Below are positions 33,201-43,648 of a DNA stretch of 64,000 nt, in pieces. The position numbers were made by a program, and so were the translations under genes. The notes beneath the pieces were generated by a model. That model was not told the origin of the DNA. It did no database searches and was given only the letters and a program-made list of their open reading frames with translations. The stretch covers positions 62,001 to 126,000 of the forward strand of contig JAFREE010000010.1 in the NCBI GenBank assembly GCA_019400425.1. Reading direction: 5' to 3'. How positions within the stretch are numbered: the stretch's first letter is position 1; each line of letters opens with the position of its first letter. Source of the stretch: Hymenochaete sp. R1. Taxonomy: Eukaryota > Basidiomycota > Agaricomycetes > Hymenochaetales > Hymenochaetaceae.

Positions 33201-35737
33201 CTTTCAAGATTTTTCAGCTTTCGACTGGCTAAGTGACAGCAGCTGAGATCAGGTGGCCTCACACACGTACGTACGCACGTACGTACTTGGCTTGACCATG
33301 CCCATTGTGCTCGTTGCGCATTGGGTTCTTGAAGGGCCAGTCCGGCGCTACTCGATTACATGGTTACATGGTTGAATCTTCATGTGAAGAAGGGGGGGAT
33401 GTAGGTGTTTATAACATCCATGTAGAACGTTTTGAGCTGGGTGGACTGGACTGGACTGTCGACTGTACACTCAAGCTTTCTGAGTATATCACCTAAGCAA
33501 ATGATTTAGAAAATGACGAAGGAAAAAAAAGGAGGGGGGGAGGAGCTGTCCGTGACCACATACCTGTTATGCCTCACCCCTCAACCCCTTCCCTTCTTTC
33601 CACCCATGCCAAAGCACCCGACTCTCCTCTCCCTGGCGTTCCGACTCCATACGCTCTCGCTTCCATCAACCTATCTACGCACCGAAAAAGATGTTGGCCA
33701 CGACGAAAGTCTGACAGTGATTGAGTGATAATCGTCCTACCGTGGTCCGTGACACACTTCGCGCATTTCAAGTCTCCACTAGCAAAGGATGAAAAGAGTC
33801 CCTTGGGTCACGTATAGGTATGCATGCATGCATGCCCACACGAAAGACGCTCTCAACTGCACACCTCCTGCCAGTAACCCCACCCCACCGAGCCGACGAG
33901 CCCCCAAGTCTATATCAACACCCGGTCATTTCACTGGCGGGCGGTGGGCCTTGCCAGTGGGTGTTAGGACACGGTCAAGCCACCGCTGTTGGCAGTTGAA
34001 GATGATGGGAGAACACCACTGGCAGCCTGACTGCCTGAGTTTGAGTCGGTGAGTCTTCCAGCCAGTGCATATAGTGTACATAGGGCGTCGTAGCATTGTA
34101 GCGTCGTAACGTCGTACGGCTGCTAATACGATAGCGCGCAGAAATCGAATAACCATGTAACTCGAAGAATATTAATGAAGGAAAGCTACAAGAGCTACAA
34201 GTCCATGCATGAGCCGCGAAGCGCTGGAGTCGCGAAGTCGTCCGGTGTTCCACTCGACCGGGTATCGGGTAACGGTAACTCAAACGGAACGTTCGTGAGT
34301 TGCCGCGGCCACCTCCCAACCGGCCCGGCCGACGGCAGCTCAGCAGCAGTATTCAGACTCAGAAACAACGTCGCACCTCGCACACTCTCAACAACTTGGT
34401 CATAAAATCCAAGATTTCTTCGCAAAGCATCGGAACAAACGTCCCCAGCACCCAACACTCAGCACTCAGTACATCCTACGTCATCCCCACCACCCTCACC
34501 ACCACCCTCTCTCTCTTTCCAAGGCCGGTCGGACAAGCTCGATAAAGCGTAATCCACACAGTGACATCCCTTGCGCAAGCACAAGTCAATTCGTGAATTG
34601 TATCAAGCTGGAGTAAATCCGACGGTGTTCGTCTTTACTTAACTCGGAGTGGGAGCCTGAGCCCTGTACGTTGGTTAGTTGTTTAGTTGCATGATCGAAG
34701 ACAAAAAGAGGTGTTGGGGGAGGGGGGGACAAGAAGACGAAGGGACGAGAGAGAGGATAAGGACGCGACGGGACGGGAGCGAGTTTCTCGCAAACACTAA
34801 TCCCAGTACTAATTACTAAGTTAGTGTCCATTTGACTAGACCGAGACGAAGTAGCCAACAAACGACAAACGACACTCGACGCACGACATACGACATACCG
34901 AGATGATAGATAGACAGACACATGTGGAGGGAAATGTTGCGAAGAAGCTCAAATTGTTATTTTTCCGGTAAGGTCGAATCCGGGTGTAAAGACAAAAAAG
35001 ACAAAAAAAAACAAGGAGAAAGAGAAAGAAGGAAGGGAAATGTAAGTCGAGGCGAAGTGATGGGTGGTGGGTGGTGGATGGAGATTACACACACGAGAGA
35101 CGAGAGACAAGAGACTTAGACTAGAAATAAAATAAAATAAAATAAAAAACAGGAAAAGAGACGAGAGACTGGAGACGAGAGGAAGATTGCAAAAGCTGAT
35201 TTTGAGAATGACAATGATGAACAGTGAAAGTAAAAGTGACTGGTGATTGACTCGGAGGGAAATCAGGGGTATTTATATGATATGATAAAGAGGTTGGTGC
35301 AAATGAGAGAGAGAAATCAATAGGTAGAGACCAGGAAAAGAGAAGAGAAAGAAAAGAGGCTGCAAGAAACGAAGGGAAGATTAGATGGGATATGATATAT
35401 ACAGGGGGGTTGGGGGTGTGTGCGTGCGTGCTTGTAATACGGGGTAACGGGTTTTGTAAACGAAAAGGGAGATATTGGTGATATTGGTAATGCAAACAAC
35501 AGGAAAAAGATAAAACAGAGGAAGAAAGAAAAGATATAATTTTAGCGGTGTTGGGCTTCATAATGAGTGAGGATGTCCTTCGAGAAGAGGGGATAAATTG
35601 AACGAGTGGGAAAGGCGGCCGTGTATGAAGGCGGCGAGGGAAAGTTTGTTCAGAAACGGAAGGAATTGTGCTTCTCGTACCAACGAAGCCCACCAAGCTC
35701 GATAACGCACACGCACATGCACGCACGTACTAGTACT
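30275..35737. other. 5.5 kb gene-free interval between convergent genes
   Basis: Neither strand shows a gene I can support. The longest frames are low-complexity and do not join across introns. Contents: CA repeat at about 31670-31682, C runs at 31843-31852 and 33130-33145, an ACGTAC palindrome at 33266-33286, GCAT repeats at 33820-33832, and AATAA-type repeats at 35124-35147. Its right end is probably the 3' UTR of the homeodomain gene. Confidence 0.5.
33266..33286. repeat. ACGTAC-rich near-palindrome, copy C
   Basis: It contains the same 20-mer as 10657-10676 (GTACGTACGCACGTACGTAC), preceded by CACAC. Confidence 0.8.
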
Positions 35738-37969
35738 TCAAACCCGCTTCGACAACCCAAGCAAAAGCATCGCGTCCTCCATCCTCGGCGCTGCCTCCGC
35801 CACCACGCCCACCTGCATCGCATCCTGCTGCTTCGAAGGCATCGTCACTCCAACAGGCGTGCGGAATCGCAAATCCTCGCTCGATACCGAGTCGGAGCTG
35901 TTCGTGAGGAACCCGACATCCATGCGTCCGCGTCCGGTCACGACGCGCGGGGCCATGGGAGGCGGAGGTGCTGGGGCGGGCGCAGGTGGGGGCGTGACGG
36001 CTTCTTCGTAGTCTTCTTCGCTACCCGGGTCTGAATGGTGTTGCCGCTGCTGTGCGCGGAGGGGATAGCGGTGGTTGTGGTAGTGAGAACGAGGGGCGTG
36101 TTGGTGCGGATGGAGGTCAACGTCCATCCTTTCTCGGTATTCATCATCCATTGAGACCGAGGAGACGGAGTGAGACGAGGTCGCGTACGCGTAATTCGAG
36201 GACGGGAAACGTGAAAGCGGAGGTGTGCTCGCACGTGATACTGATGCCGAGGCCGAATCGTAATCGACCATGCTCTCGTCGTCGCCCTCTTGCGATTTCT
36301 GGGACCGCTTGCGTGCCGTCTGCCTGAGATTCCGGAACCAGTTCGTCACTTTGCCAACGTCCCTGTAAACGTCGTAGCATCGAGCAAATAAGGAAGGGCA
36401 GAAGGGAAAATCAAAAATAGAGAATCGATATTGGAGATGATATGAATGGAAATTGCCGGTCATCGGAGGAAGCAGGAATACATCCGACGTCCATGTGTAA
36501 AGAATAATGAAATCAATTAGCTTCGTCTCGCTTCTTTGTCAATGATCCGCACTCAGCAGACAACGTACATGTTAATTTCGAGCGCCAACGCACCCCGTTC
36601 CTCGATAGATGGGTTGGTCGTCCTCGCGAACAGTTTCTTGAGCGCTTCGAGCTGGTATGGCTCTGGTCGCGAACGGCGTGTCCGGGGAAGAGCTCCACTT
36701 CCAGAACGACGCAGATGAGTGTGAGGATCCGAGTAAGGCGGATAATGAGGGCTGTGGTGGTGAGAGTGATGGGACATGGACGGGACTGGCATGACAGGGG
36801 GACGAGAGGTCGATGAACGTGAGCGTGAGCTAAGAGTGGATGGGATGGCAGCAGATCCATCGTCGCTCGGGCCATTGCTGTACACCGATTGTAGCTCCAT
36901 CTCCTGTTGTTCCTGTTCCTCCATCCGTCTCTTCACGACCGAACGCATGTTCTGAAACCAATTGGTGACGCTTTGATGTTTCCTGCGTATGATATAATAA
37001 GCGATGCGAGCGCAGACCGATGCGGTGATCAAATAATAGTCAAAGAGTCAGCACTACGGATCAACGGTTCCATTGGGGGGTTGGAAAGCGATTAGCAATA
37101 AGACAAAAAGACTAAACATACATTCCGATTCTGTCGCCCAAAGCCTCCCTGTCCTCCCGTGAAGGGTGCGTATGAGTAGCGAAAGCCTTCTCGAGTTCTT
37201 CCCGCTGGTAAGGGGTTGGACGAATGCGCATTCGACGGGGGTTAGCGTTGGCTGCCGCGACGTCTGCCTCAAAGACGGGGTTGCGCCCGGCACTACGGAC
37301 GAGTGGTGCATCTATGCCGGACGGATGGAGCGGACGTTGGTAATCCATGGGGGTGGGCGAGCGAGAGCGATAGACGGAGCCTTCGTTTGAGGGGTGGTGG
37401 TCGTGCAGATGAAGGTGGGAAGGAGGAGAGGAAGAGGAGTAAGGAAGGGGAGGGAGAGGAAGGAGAGGGTTGATGTGAGGGGACGGAGGAGCGTTTAAAC
37501 CGCGGGACTTCTTTTTTGTCGCTGATCGCTTGTTAGCGAACCAGGCGTTGACGGCTTTGGGTTCCCTAAAGCAGAAGGAAGAGCGGTTAGTGATGAAGAA
37601 GAGGAGAGGGTGTGGACCGGAGGAAAGACCGGAAAGAGGATAATGAAGAAAAAGATGCGGGGAGTGGTGTATAAGTGTGGGAAGGGATGGTAAATGAGCT
37701 AAAGTAGGAGTTATGGGAGAAGCTAAAGGGACGGCGCGAGAGAAGGGCTGGCGGATATGGCCAATACGAGGAGAAAGGAGGAGGGCGGCGGATGGAATGA
37801 AAGGATAGAAAGAAGGAGCGTACATGCCGATGTTTTGAGCGAGGATTGCCCGTTCTTCAAGGGATGGGTGCTCATTTGAGTCGTAGAGGATATTGAGAGC
37901 TGCAAGTTGGGAGTCTGTATGGCGTATGCGAGGTTTCTTGTCTGAAGAGTTGAATTGTGGGCCAGCCAT
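35738..37969 (-). CDS. Triple-homeodomain transcription factor, 542 aa
   Basis: Four minus-strand exons: 37969-37824, 37565-37122, 36982-36569 and 36362-35738; total 543 codons. Three complete homeodomains are seen. HD1 (about residues 11-70): RIRHTDSQLAALNILYDSNE, then VNAWFANKRSATKKK. HD2 (about 157-217): RIRPTPYQREELEKAFATHT, then VTNWFQNMRSVVKRR. HD3 (about 295-355): RSRPEPYQLEALKKLFARTT, then VTNWFRNLRQTARKR. All keep Trp48, Phe49 and Asn51 of the recognition helix, so each could bind DNA. Each is cut by an intron after the second base of the Met codon before helix 3 (Met49, Met197, Met335). The linkers are Ser/Pro/His-rich; the last 190 residues contain an acidic patch, a Pro/Ala run and no other domain. 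It is presumably a nuclear regulator. It is divergent from the NOPCHAP1-like gene, with 225 bp between start codons. Confidence 0.93.
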
Positions 37970-38194
37970 GGTTGAAGACGAAGATGAAGATGAAGGAGAT
38001 GGAGGAGAGAAGGAAAGGAGTGGTCGAGAGAGAGAGAGAGAAGAGAGGAGGGAGAGAAAACAAAGAGAGATATGTAATATATTAAATAAGATGCGTCATT
38101 TAAATTCAATTTTATTTTAAGTAATAATTTTAAATTGATCTGCTTTAACTGCTTAACTGCTACTTTACTACTTTACTACTGCCAGTCGACTACC
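37970..38194. promoter_or_regulatory. 225-bp bidirectional promoter, homeodomain gene / NOPCHAP1-like gene
   Basis: It holds a GA run at about 38026-38040 (CT-rich in the direction of the homeodomain gene) and an A/T-rich core around 38080-38140. No clear TATA box. Confidence 0.5.
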
Positions 38195-39683
38195 ATGCCC
38201 TCCTCCGAGTCGTTGGAAGTGGAAGACGACTCTCAACGTTCTCACAGAATCGGTTAGCTCCCTTTTGCCATTATAGCCTGTATCCATCCATCCACTAACA
38301 TTCATCAGCCACACTCCTGCTCAATACAGACTCTCCATCCACTCAGCCCACATATCCACCCGCATTCAATCTCGACCTCGGTCCTCGTCAAACACATGCA
38401 GTCCTTCCTCCCTCACAACGTCCGTATCTCCCTTTCCTTCCCTTTCCTTTCCTATCCAGATCCCAATTCAAGCTCAAGCTCAAACTCTAACTTTCCTCTC
38501 CCTCCTTCATTCCTATTCTTTCCGAAACACATGCATGCACACAACCGTTTTTCGCTCCAGTGCTCGACCGCCTCGCCTCTTTCCTCCCCCAAATGGAGGC
38601 AGACAACGCCCGGCTCCTCGCCCAAGCTAGCCAACACCCCGAATCCATACACATAGAACTCCCACAGGACTGCGACCCCGCTTCCGAGTCCGATTCCGAC
38701 AATAGTGGAAGTGATGGTGATGACGAACAGGCTGCAAATGGGCAGTACATCGAAATGGTATGTCCTACCGCAACTGCAACTGGGTTTTCACCCCAAAATC
38801 ACACCGGCTTCAGCCCATTCTTGCTACAAGGTCTAGAGAACAGAAAATCAGTTTCGTTCGGCGCTAAGCGCCCAACCTAACTCAGACGTTTTCTCGATTC
38901 GTCCTTACGTTGCGTTCCGTGAGTGAGGGGGTGTAAAAACGTTACCTCACCCCCACCTGCTTGTGACGCATGTCAAATAGCCTTTGACACTGATATTGTC
39001 ATAGTCCGATGATTTGTTCCACGACACGACACAAATCACGTCCATCCACGTACTCCTCCCCCCTCCAATCCGTTCCGAGATATTCCCATTCGCTATCGCT
39101 ATGTTTCTGACCCACAACGCCTCACTGCTTACTGATCGACTCATTCTGTACATGGTTCCAGAACTTAGGCCTCGGCGTCTTCGATATCGGCGGTCACCTA
39201 CCAGACTCTTTACCCACCTCAACTTCGAACTCGGGCACGAGCGTGTCTCCCTCGGCGTCGACTTTACAAACACACCATACACATACACATACGATTCCGG
39301 ACCCGAAGCCGAAGCCGACTCAGACACGGACACAGAAGCTAAACTCTGACTCTAATTCTAATTCTAACTCAGATTCAGAGTCGGACACGAACGCGGAGTC
39401 GGTCGCAGACACATCAACTTCTTCGGAGGATGACGAACTTGAAGGACCGTCCCACACTAATCCCGACACTAACGCTGACACTAACGCTGACGCTGCGTCA
39501 AGGCCCGCCCAACCCGGTATCCTCAATAACAATAACACGACCAATCCGAGTACGAAATCGAGTGCGAGTAGGAGTTCAAGTCGGAGACCGACGAAGCCGT
39601 TACCCAAACGCGCAGCGTCAACAACAACAAGGTCGTCGTCGCCGTACAAACCCAGTATCGTCATCCTCGGAGAAGAAGACTAA
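38195..39683 (+). CDS. NOPCHAP1-like protein (DUF4598 family), 295 aa
   Basis: Four exons: 38195-38252, 38309-38419, 38561-38757 and 39162-39683; phases close on TAA. The conserved part is LLDRLASFLPQMEADNARLL, then IELPQ... and, joined across the third intron, GQYIEMNLGLGVFDI. This pair (a LL-R-FLP-M-A-N helix and a YIEM-LGLGV strand) is the hallmark of DUF4598, which includes human NOPCHAP1, a factor that helps load NOP58 onto the R2TP chaperone for box C/D snoRNP assembly. The C-terminal 150 residues are low-complexity: His/Thr repeats, Ser-Asn and Asp-Thr repeats (SNSNSNSDSESDTN), then Ser/Arg. The third intron is 404 nt, about eight times the local norm, and could conceal an unrecognised exon. 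Function by family only. Confidence 0.8.
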
Positions 39684-40825
39684 AGGCAGAGGCGGACGCT
39701 TACTGGTACACTTGCCCAGGGGTCCAGTGACCAGTGATCAGTGAATTCGGAGATTCGGAGCTGTCGTTTGGTATACCAATCACTAGTCGCCCCGCCATAC
39801 TGAGAAGGAATCATCTGGGCTCACTCGACCACTTTACCCCCCGATCCGAGTCTAATCATATCTGCGCGTTTGGGTCCGGGTTTGGGTGGGCGTGAGTGTG
39901 TACATGTATCTCACACCAAAAAAAAGAGGGGTAGGCAGATGGCAGAAAAGCAGAAGTGTGAGGCGCCCAGGAAGGGGAAGGGGAAGGGGACACCGGCACC
40001 AATGGAGTCACGAAAAAAAGTATATTAGTTACGAATATTGTGTTTGAGCTCTCTGTATGAGTGTTACGAGTATTATGTATAATTGAAATCTAGACTACTG
40101 GTACATACATATACTATATCTGTCTGCCAGGCTGGGGCTGAACGAATCCCAACTACAAGAGTTAGACAGGCAGAAAAAAAGCTTCACCGCGATTCCATTT
40201 TCTTTATTCTCCCTCCTCTTTAATGTATAAATATGTTTTATCCCTTTATCTTTTCTTTTTCTTTTTCTTTTTGCCACCGTAGGGGGGGGGGGGGAGAGAG
40301 AGAAGGAAGGTGTCGAAAAATGGGTCCTGAAGAAGGGGCACGAACGAAAGTACTAGTGGGTAGTATGGAGCTTGAATAGAGGTTATCCAAAAATAGCCTA
40401 GTAGTCGCGTATAAAGAAGTAACTTATACTTAGAAAGGTAAGAGATCGAGAGGCGTAGGCGCTGGTGAAGAGAAGAGAAGAGAAGGGAAAGATTAAAAGT
40501 ACAGTTGGTAATTGATACTAGCTAGCTGCTGGTAGTAGTAATAAATGAGATGATTGTTAGGCGCCCCCTCCCTCCCCCTACCCCCCAACACACACTCGAG
40601 ATAACGCAATATTAAGCAATGCACAGCGCAGCCCCATCATGCTACTTTTGCCACGGGGGTGAGGGGAAGGAGGCGCCTTTCCATGTTCCTGGATGAAAAA
40701 GGCACGAAACGCTCGTACTGGTACACCAAGCGGTGTCTGCTCTTCCTCTTGGTATTTTCAACATCGAACAGCTATGCTCTGACTTTGACGATGCATGGAT
40801 GCATTGTGCATTGATTCACTGACGC
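39684..40825. other. 1.1 kb intergenic region between convergent genes
   Basis: It holds the two 3' ends. Simple repeats are present (TTTTCT run at 40250-40272, a G run at about 40282-40293, GA-rich DNA, CT-rich DNA at 40565-40590). No gene recognised. Confidence 0.5.
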
Positions 40826-43035
40826 TCATGCGTCCAAATGCGTCGCGTGTCCATACTCGGACTGGGGCTCCATGTTCTTGATCCACGCGCCCATCGCGCC
40901 GCTATTTGCGTGCGGGTACGTTTGTTTATACGTATGCAGGGCGAAGGAAAGGAAAGGAAAGAAAGGATAGATGAGCATCAGATCGAAGGAAAATGGTCTG
41001 AAGGGGGAGAAAGAGAGGGAAAGGGAAGGAGGAACGTACAGGAAACCTTCGTGCCGGAGGAAGAGCGCCCGTTTCGTGCCTTTGCTCCAGAAACGGATGG
41101 CATAGGATAACGTCGCGATCGTTGCTGCGTGTCCTGTTTGATTGTGTATGTTAAGCAAGTACGCGGGATCGCAATAGAAAAGAGAAAGAGAGAAATGGAG
41201 GAATGAATGAAAGGAAAAGGTCACGGAGAGAAACTTACCTCGAATGAAGCAGCCACCAAAGTAAATCCGCTCAAGGCCGTACTTTTCCGCGTTCATGTAT
41301 CTGCCATAGCGCGAGTAGTAAATATGTCAGAACAAGCCGAAACGAAAAAAAAATCTCCAAAAGACCCAAGGGCACAGGAAAAAACATACGCAATCTGCCC
41401 AATATTATTTGACACAGCATATAGCAGGCTCTTGCTGATGTCCTCTGGCGAGAACGCTTGTTTCTTCGCGTCGTCTGTGCCTTTCTTGAACACCTTACCG
41501 AACGAAGAGGCGATCATGGTCGACTTGAGGCCTAGGCGGGAGTAGTCCTGTCCGTAGATGTCGCCGACGAGCATGTCGACGGTGGCGTTGTCGCCTTGTT
41601 CGGAGAGGGCGAGCATTTCTAGAGAGAAAGAGGAAGAAACGACGAAGAGATGAATAAGAAGCGATTTTAAAGCTAAAAGGAAGTGAGAGATCTGTACCGT
41701 CGAATGTCCGAGCAGGAGTGAGCAAGCTGAGGAGACCCCACAAAGTCCCACCTCCGAGACTCGTCCCGCTCACACGCTCAAACCGACCGTCCTCGTCAAC
41801 CTTGATGATCGATACACCAGACCCGATATTGACAAGCAAACATGGCAACTGCGGTGTTGGATTCGCTTCAAACGTCACGCTATACTGCGGCGGGTTCGCG
41901 CTCGGCCTCTCCAACGGTGGAGGGTCGCTCGAGCTCGTCGACGAAACAGGCACATTCTGGATCCGAACGTCCCCGAGCTCCTGCTGTTGCCCATGCGTCG
42001 GCCTCGACACCTGCTGTACAAGTTCATCCGAGAAGAAATACACTTCGTCCGGGATAAGCGTCATGAACTTCAACCCCTCGATCAAACACTCCATTTCGTC
42101 CTCCCTCACAACCTCCACCCCCAAGCTCTCCTGGAAGAGCTCGTAAAACCGGTGCGCCCCACCGCCCGTCGCCATGATCTTCACCCCGCGCCGCATTTCG
42201 TCCATGGAGACGCCGTTGACGGCGGCGCTCCGCTCGATGAGCGCGTGGATGAACGACACGCATTCGGAGATATTATCCGTCTCGAAGCGCGAGAAATTGA
42301 GCGAGCCGCCGGGGAAATTACGCAGGGAGGCGCGGCGGACGAGAGCAGCGCGCAGTGCATGGACGTCTTCTACGTGTTGTATGTCTGTGGGGTCTGTGGA
42401 TGCAAGGATGGAGGAGGCGGCGAAAGAGGGAGAAGGCTCCGAAGAAGACGAAGAACCGGACTTGTTGGCGGTGACGGTGGATGCTTTCGCTTGTAATTGG
42501 CGGTTCGTCGGGTCAAGCACGAAGGGCGTGAGCGCCCCGTTCATTTTCATGACGGGGTTCGTCGCGCCCGGACTAGTGCCACTGACGCTCGTGAAATCAT
42601 CAGAGGACGAGGTATGAGAGGAGGGTGTAGTGAGACCGCTTGGGACGCTGCTCCCGGATGTGGCTGCTATGGACGGTGACGCCGGCGGTTCTGGTGACCG
42701 TGTAAAGTAGATCACTTTTGCTAGCGAACCTCCAACCTACAATACAATATAAGCATGAAAGTTAACCTGAAAGATTTAGGACAGTTGTAGAAAGGACTCA
42801 CGTCGACCGCTATATGAGACACAGGTTCGATGTGGTTCGGCAGATAGATACCCCTGCTATCCCTGGTCTGAGGCTTTCATGAGCCCAACTAATAGACAAA
42901 CGATGTCCCGGGACCCTTGACACGCACCTCTGGAGATTCTTCGTTCAGGATGACCGCGCCCCTTGTGTCGACACGGATAGCCCGAGCCAAGGGCAGTGTC
43001 GGGACGCTGCTCGTGCTTCCGGATGTCAAGTGCAT
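40826..43035 (-). CDS. CAB1: Pantothenate kinase, about 557 aa
   Basis: Seven minus-strand exons: 43035-42928, 42867-42802, 42736-41698, 41618-41390, 41300-41239, 41133-41040 and 40901-40826; 558 codons including stop. Eukaryotic PanK signatures: SHIAVDVGGSLAKVIYFTRS (phosphate-binding strand), GGSLNFSRFETDNISECVSF, LPCLLVNIGSGVSIIKV, SGTSLGGGTLWGLLSLL, then GDIYGQDYSRLGLKSTMIAS, AVSNNIGQIAYMNAEKYGLE and YFGGCFIRG. It phosphorylates pantothenate, the first and rate-limiting step of coenzyme A synthesis, in the cytosol. Two Ser-rich insertions (about residues 62-150, and one of about 40 residues before LPCLLVNIGS) make it longer than typical PanKs. The start is the first ATG that fits. The frame stays open a little upstream (KKTEDEEVDIN), so an additional first exon is possible. 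Confidence 0.9.
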
Positions 43036-43648
43036 ATTGATATCCACTTCTTCGTCTTCGGTTTTTTTTACCGGGTGATAACCAAGCAAGCAAGAGGTGA
43101 GTCAAAGGAGGAAGAAAGTAGCCAAGAAGGATGGGGAAGAGTGAGTTTAAGAGAAAAGACTGGCGTTTAGCATTCCACACGAGAGGTTTACACGGACACG
43201 GCCATGGAGGTTTCGGAATCGGAGAGGCGTCTTTAGTCTGACCCTCGCTCTCGTCGGGCAACGGCTGCAGCGGCAACGGCTATCCCCAACCAACCCCGCT
43301 GCGCTTAGAAATATTAAATTACGCCTTACACCACTTCCTGCCTTTGTCCCATCCCGAATTCGTCCAATCGTTATCTTCCTAGTTCCTAGCCTGTTCTTGT
43401 TCAACAGGCGCTCATCAGGCAGATATGTTGCAGATGTACATGCATCGACATTAATTGCATCTGATTTTAGCCGCTGACCACGGCCTCCCACACCCGTCTG
43501 TGTAAATACACACACACCACTTATGGAAAATATCCCAATCAGCTCATTTTCTACAGATGAACCTTCCAGCCAGTATGGTACGATAAAAGGATCTATGTGA
43601 AAGACATCGGCATTAACGGACATTGGCTACATGGTACCATCACCAGGA
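43036..43648 (-). promoter_or_regulatory. PanK leader/promoter and SEC21 3' end
   Basis: 613 bp between co-oriented genes. On the minus strand it carries two very short open frames ahead of the chosen PanK start (43205-43188, 5 codons; 43173-43147, 8 codons), unless leader introns remove them. A 158-codon frame at 43623-43147 shows no family resemblance and I do not call it a gene. Confidence 0.4.

Noticed and set aside
34968..34990. GGTCGAATCC, resembling a tRNA T-loop
   Set aside because: No matching stems or A box nearby.
35121..35726. A 201-codon minus-strand frame next to the homeodomain gene
   Set aside because: Ser/Phe/Leu/His-biased low-complexity sequence directly after the homeodomain stop; most likely 3' UTR.
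43147..43623. A 158-codon minus-strand ORF between SEC21 and PanK
   Set aside because: It starts 26 bp after the SEC21 stop and matches no family; it does not join to PanK in frame.
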